Of a stretch of 64,000 nt of DNA, positions 1-17,801 are shown one piece after another. Source of the stretch: Syngnathus acus. Lineage: Eukaryota; Chordata; Actinopteri; Syngnathiformes; Syngnathidae. The DNA lies in assembly GCF_901709675.1 (NCBI RefSeq), contig NC_051090.1, positions 1,919,342 through 1,983,341 on the forward strand, in the 5' to 3' direction. The position numbers and the translations under genes are program-made. The notes beneath the pieces are model-generated. The model saw only the letters and a program-made list of their open reading frames with translations. It made no database searches and was not told the DNA's origin. Numbering within the stretch: the first letter of the stretch is position 1; each line of letters opens with the position of its first letter.

Positions 1-551
1 ATTTTCAAATGCATTAAGTAATGCATACAGGTTTAAAATAATGTTTAGGGTGAGTTTAACAACAAAAAAATATTGGTTATTTGATTTGAACAACTTGAGC
101 CACAAGACGTCAGCACATTCTCTATTTGTCTTCATGGAAGGTCAAAGGTCGCCGTGATGCGCGTGAACCTATATAGTGTGCGTAAATATAAATTGACATC
201 CCTTTATTCAAAAAGCATAATACTTGAACCATTGATGCTGCACGTGAAAAAAAAATAGACGATGTAAGTGAGGAGGTAGTATTTGCAATGGTTATTTTTT
301 GGATGACTTGTTTGCGATCATCCAGTGGTGTTCTTCGGGCTGCTGCGGTGCGGTGCGGTGATGGTCGCGGTGCAGTGTTCCTTTAAAGGCGGTGCACACT
401 TTCGTGTCGTCATTGCGCAGAGCAGTTTTGAACCAAAAAGCGGAGTGACCTTCCTGGCTTCGCTCTCAGTGTGAGAGGGGCAGCAGTCAAGCGAGAAGCC
501 GGCGGCCACACAGCTCACGCAGCCCCCCACCCCTCCGCTCCAAACTCAGAA
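1..551 (+). promoter_or_regulatory. upstream region and probable 5' UTR of dazap1
   Basis: No coding exon is recognised here. The stretch before the dazap1 start codon becomes GC- and CpG-richer from about 320, as expected for the promoter and 5' UTR of a broadly expressed vertebrate gene. No TATA box is evident. The transcription start cannot be placed from sequence alone. Confidence 0.35.
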
Positions 552-3500
552 ATGAACCACTTAATCGGCGATGAAATCGGGTAAGTGTCTTCCTACCAAG
601 CGCCGTTACAAGGCATGGAGTCGTTTTCGAAAGTATTTATTCTTATTATGAATCGAACTTGCACTGTTCTCTTTGACAGCTAGCATTTGCTAACGAGCTA
701 GGTTAGCTCTAGTAAGTTAGCGAGAGCGCTAGCCCCTGCAAATAAGGGCAAAAAGTGACATTTATTGTGGAAATGTGCTATTATGGCAGCTTGAGTACAA
801 ACGTCCGACGTTGACCTTGGCTTAAGCCACATTTATTATTGGGGAAATATACCAAAGAGTCTCGCTATTCACTTATGCCGGTTGTGTTTTTCTCTCGGTT
901 CGGAGCATCTGCGCTAACCAAGCTAACATTTGCCAGTGAAGCCCAAGTCAGACTGACTTGGCCAAGAGGACACTTAGCGGGCACCGCGGGACTGTTTGAG
1001 ATGATTTCCCCGGCTAGTCCTCCACCTTTCACACGGTCGTAGATGAAATGGAACCAGTTTGATCGTACGGATGATAAACTGCTTTGTTAAGTGTCAGCAT
1101 CCGAGCCAAGCGTCCATCCGTGCTCAGACTACAGACTGGATAGAGCCGGCTGCAGCCTGTGCCATTGTACCCTCACAATTTGCTGTTAACTGGAGGGTGA
1201 AAACGAGCATACTTGGCTAAATGGATGATGACAGAAGCATGTGAGATGAAATCAAACGGAAAGTGAAGAAACTGGTGCTTCAATCCCCACATGTACTTAC
1301 TGTTGTCACCTGTACACCTGATCAGTCTAATTTACTGCACTTTGTTGACATCAATTGAGTATTTGACAATTCATGAGACTTTATTTATTCATTGATTCCT
1401 AACATAATTAATTGCAGGCAGCAATTTTGGATTTACACCGGTGAATCTGGCTGTACTTTTACTGTTTACATCAACCTACCTGACTTGAGTGCACTTATGT
1501 ACTTGACTGCACTTTGACGTCTGACTGTATACCAATGTACGATATACTGTTTGCAGTCACGTACCTGACAGTGTCCTCGTCTACCTAACTGTGTACAAAT
1601 GGATTCGTTACTGTTTACATTGGTGTACCTGTTTTTAAACCTGTGTGTGAACTTGTAATGGTCATATCATATCTCTTTTTGTAGAAAATTATTTGTTGGT
1701 GGGCTGGACTGGAGCACCACACAAGGTAAGTATCATAACTGTCATATCATTCTTGCTTTTTAAAAAAAAATGTTTTCTGCGGTAGCCTTAAAACTACACC
1801 CAATAGCGTGACAGCTTTGTTGAATACGCAAGCATTCCTGTTGAAATAATCATCAGCCAAAATGGTGCCATTTGAATAGGTGTGTTGCTAAATACAATCT
1901 CATGTAGGTAACTCTCCAACGACTGTGACGTTTACGTATCGAACACGGTTTGCTCATCATTGGAATATTTTCCCCCAGCACTTTCATTTAGCATGAGAAC
2001 ATTTGGAGCGGTTCGAATCTTGCTCCTTTTACATGACTGAACGTGACTTTGGTGTTGTTACACAACCTTCTCCGAGATGGTCTAGCCCGCGTCTCAACTC
2101 TTCACTGATGATTTCTGGTCTGACCACCGTGTAACTTTGGACTTGTGTGTCTTAACGGCACTGTAGCATAAAGATTACAAGCACAGCAGTGTGGAACTCA
2201 GCTTGTTCCCTTGGCATTGACCGCAGGGCTTCCCAGCAATGAGAAAAGCAATTACAGACTCCTCATTTGTTGAAACTTGCTCACTTGGTCTCAGTGGGCG
2301 TGTGCCGGCATCTCGGGGCTGCGGCGCTACGAAAGTTGACATCGGGCCAGTCCTTTAGGAATCATTTTAAAGATGTTCATTTGTGTTTTCCAAGCTCCAT
2401 TTTTCACGTCGAATGAATGCGTCCGCCCCTCGTAGCTATTTCACGTTTGCAGTGTTGCTATGATGATTTCATCGTTCTTTTTTTTATCTTCCCTCAGAAA
2501 CCCTGCGAAACTACTTTTCACAATATGGGGAAGTGGTAGATTGTGTTATAATGAAGGACAAAACCACTAATCAGTCGCGAGGCTTTGGTTTTGTCAAATT
2601 CAAAGACCCCAATTGTGTACGGACGGTGCTGGAGACAAAGCCGCACAATTTAGACGGCAGAAATGTAAGTGTGAAAAGACTCCTGAAACAATACACGTGC
2701 ATATTTTAAGAAAGCAGTTAAGCCGAGACATTTGCTAAGCGCAAGAAAGCGTCGAATGTGGTACACGTTACTTGCAAAAACGGATTATTTGTTTGCTGAG
2801 CAAGATTTACCTGTTTAAAGTCAAATTTGGCCGTTCACGTTGCAATTGTGACTGAACGCAGTAGCCTACTTCATCAACCATTTATTCAGATAAACATTTG
2901 ACATCGGTGGGTAAACATTTCCCCTCTATGCCGTCAGATTGACCCGAAGCCATGCACTCCTCGAGGAATGCAACCTGAAAAGACTCGAACTAAGGAAGGC
3001 TGGGTGAGTAGAATGTGACTTTTTTTCTTGCCAGACATTGCTAGGTGTAATAATTGCTAACTAAGCAAATAACCAACCAATGGAAAAAAAAAAAAACCAC
3101 TGCTTTAATATTTTTTTCACAAATCAATACTTTTGGTCAGTCCCCATTTTATTTTTTATATATTTTTTAAATTATTGACCAATATGACGTGTTGAAGGTG
3201 GCTTGCACTCTTTGACATGACTTTTTTTTTCTGGAAAGTGCTGGTTTTGCAAATGTAAGGGATCTGCCCAACACTAGAAAAACACAGAGACTGCGTTTAT
3301 GGATAAAGCAATCCCGATCATCAAAAGATGTATTTGATGGAGGTCTTTCTTGCGGGAGCAGCCTCGAGCCTTTACAGTCGGAGTGTCGACTGCAAAGAGA
3401 GTGAGCGGAGGAAGCCGTGTTCCCTGATCTGTGGAGACTAGTGTTTGCGTTGACATGACATGTTAAGAATTATACCCCAGGGCAAGAGGAGAACCTAATT

Positions 3501-6500
3501 TCTTCTGCAGCGCCTGAATAGATGATGGCGAAGCGGCCTTTCCCCCAGGGATAGCCTTTAACAGACACTGTAATCCATACACTCCTTGTTTTCTTTCAGA
3601 AGGGCAGCAAAGCCGATAGCAATAAATCGAAGAAGATATTTGTAGGTGGAATTCCCCATAACTGTGGCGAGCCTGAACTCAGGGACTATTTCAATAGGTT
3701 CGGCGTGGTGAGTATTGTCACTTGGCTTTATGACTGTTTGGACATCTTAATTCAGATAAAAAAAAAAAAGCACATTTTATGGAATAGGAAAGAGCAAATT
3801 GACTTTTTTCATGATTTAGGTAAACGAAGGACCCCGTCTGCGTTTTCTAAATGTCCATTGTTTCCCTTTGTCCAATTCAAGGTCACAGAGGTGGTAATGA
3901 TCTATGATGCGGAGAAGCAGAGGCCCCGAGGTAAAAGCTGATCCCGTTTTCAATCCCACCCTCCCTCCCTCCCGTCCGCCCGCTCTCCCTCCCTCCCTCA
4001 ATACCATACCATCTTAAATCTAGTGACAAACTATTCTGGCCCAAAGAGAAACCGACCATTCAACTGTGGAAATGACATTTAATCACTGCAGCGCTCCATT
4101 TGAGGTCATACCAAGCTATCCTAGCGTGCGCTAAATAGACAGTATGACTTCTGTTGTGTCAAAATAACAATCTAGAGTTTTGATACCTCATTTTGAGGAT
4201 ATTTTAAGGATTCATTGCGTGACTTTTTTTTTTTTAATTGAGAAAAAAATGAGAAATGCAAAAATTGAATTGCAAGTAGTTAGCAGATGCTTTGGGAGGA
4301 AAAGCGTCAACTAAAAGGGGAGACGTTCGAGGCAGCCAGATGGTCAACATGCAAAAGGAGAGCGAGAGAGAGAACAGTTTGAGTTCCAAAGGCGATTTGA
4401 CCTTCAAAGGTGCCTCAATGATTGTGTATTTCACAAGAACAAGGGTTGATGTGTTACATATAAAAAAAAAAACAGGCCTCCTTATGAACTGCCTGAAAGT
4501 AGAAGTAACATAATTGCATCTCGTTCAATCCTCCATGTATAGTGACACTTTAAGCCTCACTGGAAATCAGAGCAGCCACCGGCAATGCTGGTGTCAGCCC
4601 GGGTCGGCCCAGCCACCTCCAGTCACATCTGTTCCATCTACATTTGTCCTACATCGTAACGATGCCGCGGCCAGCGACCCACGACATGTTCTGTGTTGCT
4701 CCTCCTCCTTCACTCCATTTGCCCTCTGTTGGGAGAAACGGAATAGTTTGTCATTGGACTTTAACATGACCCAACGCAACCAGTTAACACCATTGCACAA
4801 TCGTTGTAAGCGTAACTTTAAAACGTGATGTATAATGTGGCATTAAGTTTTCTTCACCTTGAGTTTGCACATAAGTGATACGTGTACCTTAAATGGCATA
4901 TTATGTTTCCCCCCATATGTAGAAAAGTTAAGTATATTTGCAAGTGCGCCCTTTATATTTTCTTTTCCTCTGTGCCCCCCCCCCTTCTCCTCGTGAATTG
5001 TTTGAATGTGATTAACTGTGTCTCTTAAGGTTTGTCTTTTCTCCTTTAGGTTACTGTGCATTGACTGGTACCACAGAGGTACAGGCCAAACTTTTGAAAA
5101 AGGCCCAAACGCTCAATTGGTTCTTGGGGTGTATACAAAGTCAGAACTGTTATGAACATCGAACTGTTAGAGGATATTTTTCATTTTGTTACATTGTATA
5201 AATATAGCAGAAAATGATTGACAGTACTTTGGAATAGCAAGTCCTAAATTGAGATTGAGGACATTGACAGATGTTATTAATATCAATAGGCCACACAACT
5301 TGGGGATACTTGGCTGGAGGTCTCTGAAATCTTGTTGTCCCTTAGGATGTTTTAGCGAATTCAGGTTAGGTCCCAGAGTAGAGATGGCTACTCAGCCTAG
5401 TTCTGCCAAAGTGGAAAGTTGATTTCATTGAAGTAGAAGTAGATCACTGTGGCCTTTGGAAAAATATTGTCTGAAAGTCCGTGTTTTTGTTTTGATTCAT
5501 TTTGGCTCAGTCGTCAAGATTACATTTAAAAGCTACATTTCTCTAAATTCGTTTTTTTTTGTGTGTGTGTTCCTGGTGATCTTTGTATGTGCCCCATGAA
5601 AATTCCTTTTTGGGAGAGCAGTTCTGGCCTATATCTTTGTGTTACCATTAGCAGTGTTTTATTGTTGAATTTTGGCTTATCCTGGCTGACTCAAAAGTCA
5701 AATCTCAAATTTGGGAAAGCTTGGAGAAAGCGCTAGGCATTCTACAGTTTGTGTTTCTCCATGTTTTTTGTAATGCATTAACAATGGCTGCCACAACTAT
5801 GTGCTCCGAAGCAAAATACCCAGGACGATTCAAGGTGGGGTTTGGATGAAACCGCAGAAAATATAGCTTTTGACTTCTAATGAATTCATGAATATTTATC
5901 ATCCATCCTTCATGTCCAATGGTCACTTCATGGTCCAAATATGTTTCCAGCTTTTGTAGTCTTGGATTTTGTGTTTGTTTTTCCGCTCGTGCGACGTCAT
6001 CCAAACCCCAAGAGCCTCTCGCTCAATCTTGACAGATCCTCACTCTGCCGAATCCCGATACTGTTCTTCATCTTGTGTTGTCACAACCCCCCCCTGCTAC
6101 CTTGATTCACTCTTGGTCGTTGGCTAGGTTTTGGATTTATTACTTTCGAGGCCGAACAATCAGTGGACCAGGCTGTCAACATGCATTTTCACGACATCAT
6201 GGGCAAAAAAGTGTGTAGTTGTAGTTTTATTTTAACCTTCAGATAAAACTGAGGCTTTGGCGACTGACTTTATATTAGAGTGGAATGCAATGCTGTTGCA
6301 TACAATCGGCTCATTTGACTCCCATTGCAATATTTTACAATTGGGCTTCTGAACACAAAAGCATATTTTCTATACACTGTTAAACTCTGAATTTTGAAAT
6401 TGAAGGGCTTGTCGCCCAAGGCTCTGTTTAAAACTGACCACTCCTCTAGGTTGCAATGTCATTCTCAAAAGTAATTGTCTTATGAAAAAAAAATACATTT

Positions 6501-9500
6501 GTAAACCTACATAATTATAATTAAAATCACAGCTCAATGAATATGAGTAGAATTGACCTAAAGGATTGGTCCAATCAGTTCTGTTTCTTTTGTTTTTTGA
6601 TATTTGGTTGGCAGGTCACTTCCACGTCAACATGTCTTCTTTTACGTTAAAAAAAAAAATAATCAGTGACCTCAATCAAAGAATCTCCATACTGTGTCCA
6701 TCCGCTTTACAAAAACAGAATTTAGAAGGTCTCTTAAATCACACTTGAAAAAAAAAAATGGACATAATTTCATGGCGCGGGCATAAGTAATCCGATTACA
6801 GCAAGGGAAAAAGTAAATGATTCATCACAGCAACAATGTTTAGGCGCATCTTACGTGACACACAACAACCATTATAGTCACTGTGTCTATTTCCACTTAA
6901 ACATGGCAATTGACTCAATTCTTCTTAAAATAATGACTTTCAGGATACCTTAATTAAAATGTGGCTTTCTCATTATATCTAGCCTACATCCAATCTCAAT
7001 TGGGTAATGGATTTAGCTCAACTTGTAAACGCTCCAGTTAAGACACCCCCATTGACTTTGCCCTGATTTTTTTCCCAGCAGGCATCAAGGCTCAACTTAA
7101 TCCATTGTTCTTGACTTGACATTACCTTACACCGGGACTTGAGGGAGCTCGGGGGGAGGTATGAGTTACAAAATTAGAAAATGGAGCACATCAAACTGAG
7201 TTACAAATCCCAGTTCTGCTGTTGGGGACTTTCCAGAAGTCACGGTATCCATCACAGCAAGCTGTGATGCCCACGGGAGAAAGCGCTCCGCTAGCTGTCG
7301 GCGGCAGCAAGGGCCACTACCCGACTTGCGCCTAATTGGGTCGACAGCGATAAAAGAGAGGCTTGCCAGCAACACCTTTAAAGCTGGGTGGAATTTGTGA
7401 TTCATTTTCTTCCTGCAAGGTGACCCCAATAACTCAAGCCCTCAGTCTATTTCTGGTTGGCTCCCCCTTAGTCTCTGCCCGGTTTCCTTCAGCTGGTTAA
7501 CTGCTGTGCCTTGTCACACGGCAAGTTAGAAATGGAACACAAAAAAGCTCAAAATCATTAGTCTTGGAACAAACGGATGAGTTTTGAGTCACATTTTCGA
7601 CAGAATTGTACCTTTTGACACGGTATGAAGATTCAGTTTTATACAGAAAAAAATGTTCGTTTTTTTCTTTCTGCATGTTTACCTTGTATTTTATTAGAAT
7701 TGAGATGCAATTTTCTCTTGACATCCATCCCCCTTAAAACCTATTCCAAATAGAATAAATTGAGATTCTTCATATACTTTAGATGCAGAAAGGTAAGTTG
7801 TAATTTTATATTAGAGTATACAATTATTTTTGTAGAAGGCAGTTCATTGAATTTATAAAAAAAAAAAATCTATGTTTCTCAGGTACATTAAATTTTCAGA
7901 TCAAGACATCTCTACAATATTTGCAATTTTTTTTTTTTTAAATCCAATTTGATTTGTAGTACCTGATACACATAGCTGTACTTGTCTCCTGGTTAGGCAA
8001 TAATTCTTGATTAAGACAAGTGAAACTTTTGAAATTGGCCCCAAACAACAAAGATAAATGGACAGGTCTGACTAGGTGGGGGACTTGACGGGCCATTTGC
8101 AGGCGTTACCAAATGTGTCCTCCTTGTCCCTTTGTCCAGGTTGAAGTAAAGAAAGCAGAACCCCGCGACAATAAAGCTCCTGGCCAGCTCGGCCCAGGCC
8201 AGTGGGCACCCAGGAGCATCTTGACTGCAGCTAATGGTTGGCCAGCACAGCCTGCCCACAGTTGGCAACAGCCTTATGGGCCACAAGGTGAGTTTTTAAA
8301 AAGCTCAACTGGACCTTGAGCAAGTCTACTTTTGTCTAAAGCGTTGTACTATTATTTTGTCCTTGAAGGCATTTGGGTTTCCACTACTGGCCCACCTATA
8401 GGTATGCTCTCATTCTCACCAAATCATCTCACCTTATGTTTTCTCCATGTAATAATAACTTTAATTGAAGTCATTTTCATGGTATAATGGCAAAATGACT
8501 TTTTTGTATGTCTAATTATGTTCTCTAATTGCTCAGGTGGTTATGGACCGCCATTAACAGCAGGCCGGGGAACCCCGACACAGCCCGCTTCACCTTTCAG
8601 TGCGTTCCTGGTCACCACCCCAGCAGGCAGTTTTGCTGCAGCTCAGGGCTACCCTGCGCAGGGCTTTAGCACAGCACCTCAATTTGGTGAGTGACACACA
8701 CTTGGTTAAGGTGGAAAAGCAAGCACAAACTTTACAGGAAGAAAGTGTAGAACTTGATGGGAAGATAAAAGTATAAAGTGTCATACAATGTGCAACTTAT
8801 GAATGGAGAAAAGTCATTAAGAGTATCATTGTATTGTGTAACAGGTTACACTTTTGGCACTCCTCAAGCAGAACAGTATGTTCAGCAGGTTCCTCCTCCA
8901 CCTACAACTCCCGGAAGTGCAACATTAGGCTTTGCTCCTACCACTACACCAACTCAGGACTTGAGCAAAGCTTCCTCTGGGCAGCCCGACTTTCCGTATA
9001 GCCAATATGGTAAGAAAGGTCTTTCTCTCCATTTTTTATTTGTTTTGCACCTAAGCACAGCCCAGGCCTCAGGGTAAATTTTGATCCCAACTTACTTTTA
9101 ATGCAAATGCATTCTTGACACCGTGAACTAAGAGCTAACTATCGGAATGAGGTTTCTCCAGCAAAGCTGTTGTGCAAAAAGCAAATCTAATAGGTCGGGA
9201 TGATTTTTTCACTTTTGTGTAATTATATTTCACATGAGGCAGCATGGTTGAGGTGTGGTTTGCACATCTGATACAGTTGTGCAGGTCGCCCCCTACCGTT
9301 TTTGTTGTGTCACTGTCCTTGGGTATTGTTTATCTTCTTTTTTTTTTTCCCAAATAAATATCTCATAGGATACAGTTTAAGCTAATGACAGCTTTTGGTG
9401 AAACGTAATCTTCAAATGACACCAATTGCATGGAAATGAGTCACTCTGTCCCAGTCATGTATTTTTCCTGTGGCCTCAAATGTTGTCATCCAACGCAGGC

Positions 9501-9665
9501 TACGCTCAGGACCTGACTGCGTACAGCCACACCTTTGCAGATCCAAGTCAGACAACGGCCTCATATGGCTCAGCACAGCCGACTGCTGCTCCACAGCCTG
9601 TCGCCAACACGTTTGGAAGAGGGCAAAACCACAACGTACAAGGCTTCCACCCGTATCGACGTTGA
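552..9665 (+). CDS. dazap1: DAZ-associated protein 1, two-RRM RNA-binding protein (12 coding exons)
   Basis: Coding exons: 552-580, 1685-1725, 2498-2664, 2938-3003, 3600-3707, 3882-3930, 6128-6210, 8140-8287, 8369-8401, 8537-8686, 8845-9009, 9499-9665. They join to 1206 nt (401 residues plus stop; human about 407), and every junction has GT-AG sites in phase. RRM1 starts near residue 11 (RNP2 KLFVGGL, RNP1 RGFGFVKF at 51-58). RRM2 starts near 113 (KIFVGGIPHN, RNP1 RGFGFITF from 153). The proline/glycine-rich tail ends in GRGQNHNVQGFHPYRR, the family's C-terminus. The start ATG leads into DEIGKLFVGG as in the orthologues. The protein is a nucleo-cytoplasmic hnRNP-like factor acting in splicing and mRNA translation. 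Exon 8369-8401 is a 33-nt in-frame microexon. The first RRM differs only slightly from mammals; the low-complexity tail is more diverged. Identity is near certain. Confidence 0.96.
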
Positions 9666-11735
9666 CTGTCACTTTGGGACAGGAATTATGTAAAATTTTA
9701 TACAGAAATCTTCTGGGGGGGCGCGGGCAAAAGGAGTCAGGTAAATGTGTGTTGGATTGTTCTTTGGGTTACTTTAAATGCACATTGTGAGATGGAAACC
9801 TCCATGTAAGTAGGTCTTCCAATTTGGTCAATAGAGTTGTACAAATATTTTTCTTTACCTAATTTATGGAAAATTCATGATGAAACTCAAAGATGCTTTT
9901 ATGTCCAATACGTCAACAATGTTTTATAGTAGAACTAAAACTACTTTGCAATAATTTTGATTGTTGTTGAACACTAGCACATAGACTATATGAAAAGAGA
10001 CTTACATATAAATATGTATATTTATGGTTGACACAAATGAAAACAGGGTTTTACATTTCCCCAGCTTTAAATTCTAGGGAAATTGTTTTTATTTGGTCAC
10101 TGTTGTTTACGTTCTGAGCCTTTCAAGTTTGTTTGAAATTGAGATTATAGATATATATTATACACAAACTGTGCAATTTTTTAAAAAGGAATTTTGTACT
10201 CAAATGTACACTTTGCTTGTTTTTTTTTTATTTAAAGATGTAGACTTCCCTCAGGTGGCTGTTTTGGGTGCGTTATGCACTTATGCAAAAAGGACAAATT
10301 ATTAAAAAAAAAAGTCGTTACAAGGATGTCTTTTTCCTTCATTTATTTTGGAATCCTGAAGTAATAATCTAACTTATTTTTGGTTTGGTAAGTAGACACC
10401 ATTTGAATATTGTCATTTCCTTGACTATTTTTATTTAATTTGAAGAGTGTCGATGAGTTGTCAATTCTGGGCTTCCGTCAACATATGATTTTGTCACATC
10501 CGGGTATTGGAATCGCGTGACGCGTCTTCACTCCATGACTGACTGCTAACAACTCAGACAAGCTACAAGTTATCAAAACAAAACAAAAAAGACAAGCTGA
10601 TGTTCAAAGGACAAACATATCCCCCCCCAACCCGTAAATACAGGCTTGCTAAGTGAGAGTCCTGATTCTAATGTCCGCTACATGACGACCAAAGTTACGT
10701 CAGCGAACTTACTCCTGCTTTCTATGAAGTGAGTCGTCAACTAAAGATAAAGTCAATCAAGGTCGGTGTGTGTGTAAGCGACTCAAACCTTAAATGTGTT
10801 TCACTGGTTAATTAAACTGGTTAAATTATTGTTTTGGTCAATTCACAAGGTAGCCTGTTGTAGCTAGCTGGGGGGGAAGGCCCAACAGATTTTTAAAGAA
10901 ACACGACAAACTCGTCCTATGTTTTTGTCAAGTTTAAATACTTTTTTTTTTTTTTAAAGTTGTCATTGCTATGTATAGATAAATCCATCCGTTTGTTGTG
11001 TATACTGCCCCGACATGTGTTTATATAATAATTGTCAACTTTGCCCAAGAGGAGAGATTCAAAATCACACACGTCTGCTACAACTAAGTTTTTAAAAGTA
11101 AACACAATGAACCCCAGTCTAACATCATAATTTGTGAATGCTAAGCTTACTCAAACTTCAGATTTGACAAAGTTTTGTACACTGTCAAAATCTTTAAAGC
11201 TGCTTGTCAATTTATTTCCTTCAAAACTGCAGTCATCTTTTTGAGATATCTGACAACACAGGGAATGAATGACCTCTTGTTGGAATTTGTATATCCACCC
11301 ATTCCCAAGCAACAGAACAGTTTGCAATGTGGGCCACAGGGCTTAGTCAAATGTGCCGTGAGTGTGTTATATTTGCCAGAATACTGACACAGACGTGGAA
11401 GTGTTGGCGTCATACAGCAGTCACAAAATCAGACTCCAAAGCAAGATCACCTTGTTGTGGACTTTTTGGGAAGAGCTGAGGCTGAAGAGTAGCAGCGCCA
11501 GGATGTTGCCGCACGCCGATATCTTTTCGGACTTTGCCCTTCATCACAGTAACGGAAACCGTTTACCTGTCGATAGCATGTGAGCTTAGATTAGATCCGA
11601 TATGTTCTGTGTAACGTTTCAGTTAGACCAGGTTCTTGTCATGGATTTTCATTTGATTTGATTTTTTTTTGTCATTTTGTGCTCACCTTCAATTCTTTAG
11701 GAAGCCAAAACTGGTTCAGGGCCATCCAACGCTTC
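9666..11735 (+). other. dazap1 3' UTR, then dazap1-dpp9 intergenic DNA
   Basis: AT-rich non-coding sequence follows the dazap1 stop. An ATTAAA hexamer followed by an A-run near 10301-10313 is a plausible poly(A) site. The remainder up to the dpp9 start holds no convincing coding exon. The part near 11400-11580 may be dpp9 5' UTR, but no splice evidence fixes it. Confidence 0.4.
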
Positions 11736-16541
<4,806 letters not shown>

Positions 16542-17801
16542 TCTCCCCCCCCCCCCCCCCCCCCACTTATATGATGCGCACACGACTCTGTTCCAACAGG
16601 GGGCGCTGTTGTGCATCTGTTTTTATGCACAAAAAGTCTTGAGCTACTTAATGAATGTTGTACTTTCTAGTAGAAAGTTTCTACTCATATTTGTATTCAT
16701 ATTCTAAACTTTTGGAAAGTACTTTTGAGTTATAGTGTACAACATAAGACATACTAGACCACAATATTTTCATTTTTATTGTCCATTTTGCCCTTATAAT
16801 TAAATTGAGCACTGTTTCACTGTCTTAGCTGGTAAGGAGCCTCACTAGCCACATTAATGACGTTTTATTTTTTTTAATCAACAAAGTAATTATTTTTGTT
16901 AGTTGTCATTGAGGTTGTCTAAGTACTGTGCTATTTTGTCAAACTTTGATTAAAAAAAATATATATATTTGTGCAAAGGATATTGTTATTGCGGTATTTT
17001 TTCAAATATCAAAACAAGCAGGAGATATTCACCCAGAACTCCTGTTTTGTGTGTTTCTGCTTTTCTGAGACAGGTGCAAACTCACAAAACAGGAATAGTA
17101 AGGGGTCAAATATTGTGTTTATGTCTAAAAAGATCTTGTTTGTGTTTTCCATGATACAGACTATGTTTCTATTAACATGTCACATTTATGTTGTTATTCA
17201 AAAGCATTTTGTGTGTGTGTTTGTCTGTAAAAAAAAAAAAAACGTTATTGCCTCTGGCACAATAGATAATTAACCGGGAGTGGCTTTGACTGACTGTGTA
17301 AAATCTCCTAAAAAGATTGAATGGCCTTGTTACTTACTGCTCTGATGAGCACGATCTCTGCATGCATTTATTTGCTTCCTGTCATTTGGAAAACATATAT
17401 GGCGAAGTAAACCAAGATATTGGTTTTAATATTTCACTGAGCTTTGCTTTAAACAAACAAGTTTTGCTGTTGGTGTTCATACTTGGTGTGGATTTTTTAG
17501 GTACCTGATCAGGACAAGACACAAACTTTGGAAATATTTTTGAAATTTATTTTCACTCCTTACAAAAGATATATTTGATGTAGACAAGTTAAAAAATATA
17601 CTAAAAAATAATTTGTTTTAAAAAGCCCTTATAAAGGGAATACTTACAATTGTCAATGTGACAGATAGCATAGAAACACAAATCTGATAATTCAGTGCAA
17701 AAAGAGATGATAAATGTGCTTGCTGAGTTTGTCAGCCAGTTGTTCCAGTCTTAAGTTCTTCTCATCTTGCTTTGGTCTTCTGCTGCCTTTCACTCAAGAT
17801 G
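16542..17801. other. convergent 3' regions of dpp9 and angptl4
   Basis: Non-coding interval between two tail-to-tail genes. It begins with a 20-C run at 16545-16564, just past the dpp9 stop. For the minus-strand angptl4 an AATAAA (TTTATT on plus, 17546-17551) lies about 250 bp past its stop. For dpp9 an ATTAAA followed by A-rich sequence occurs near 16948. No exon is recognised in this stretch. Confidence 0.5.
17546..17551 (-). terminator. candidate poly(A) signal of angptl4
   Basis: AATAAA on the minus strand, about 250 bases downstream of the angptl4 stop codon. No cDNA support is available here. Confidence 0.4.
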
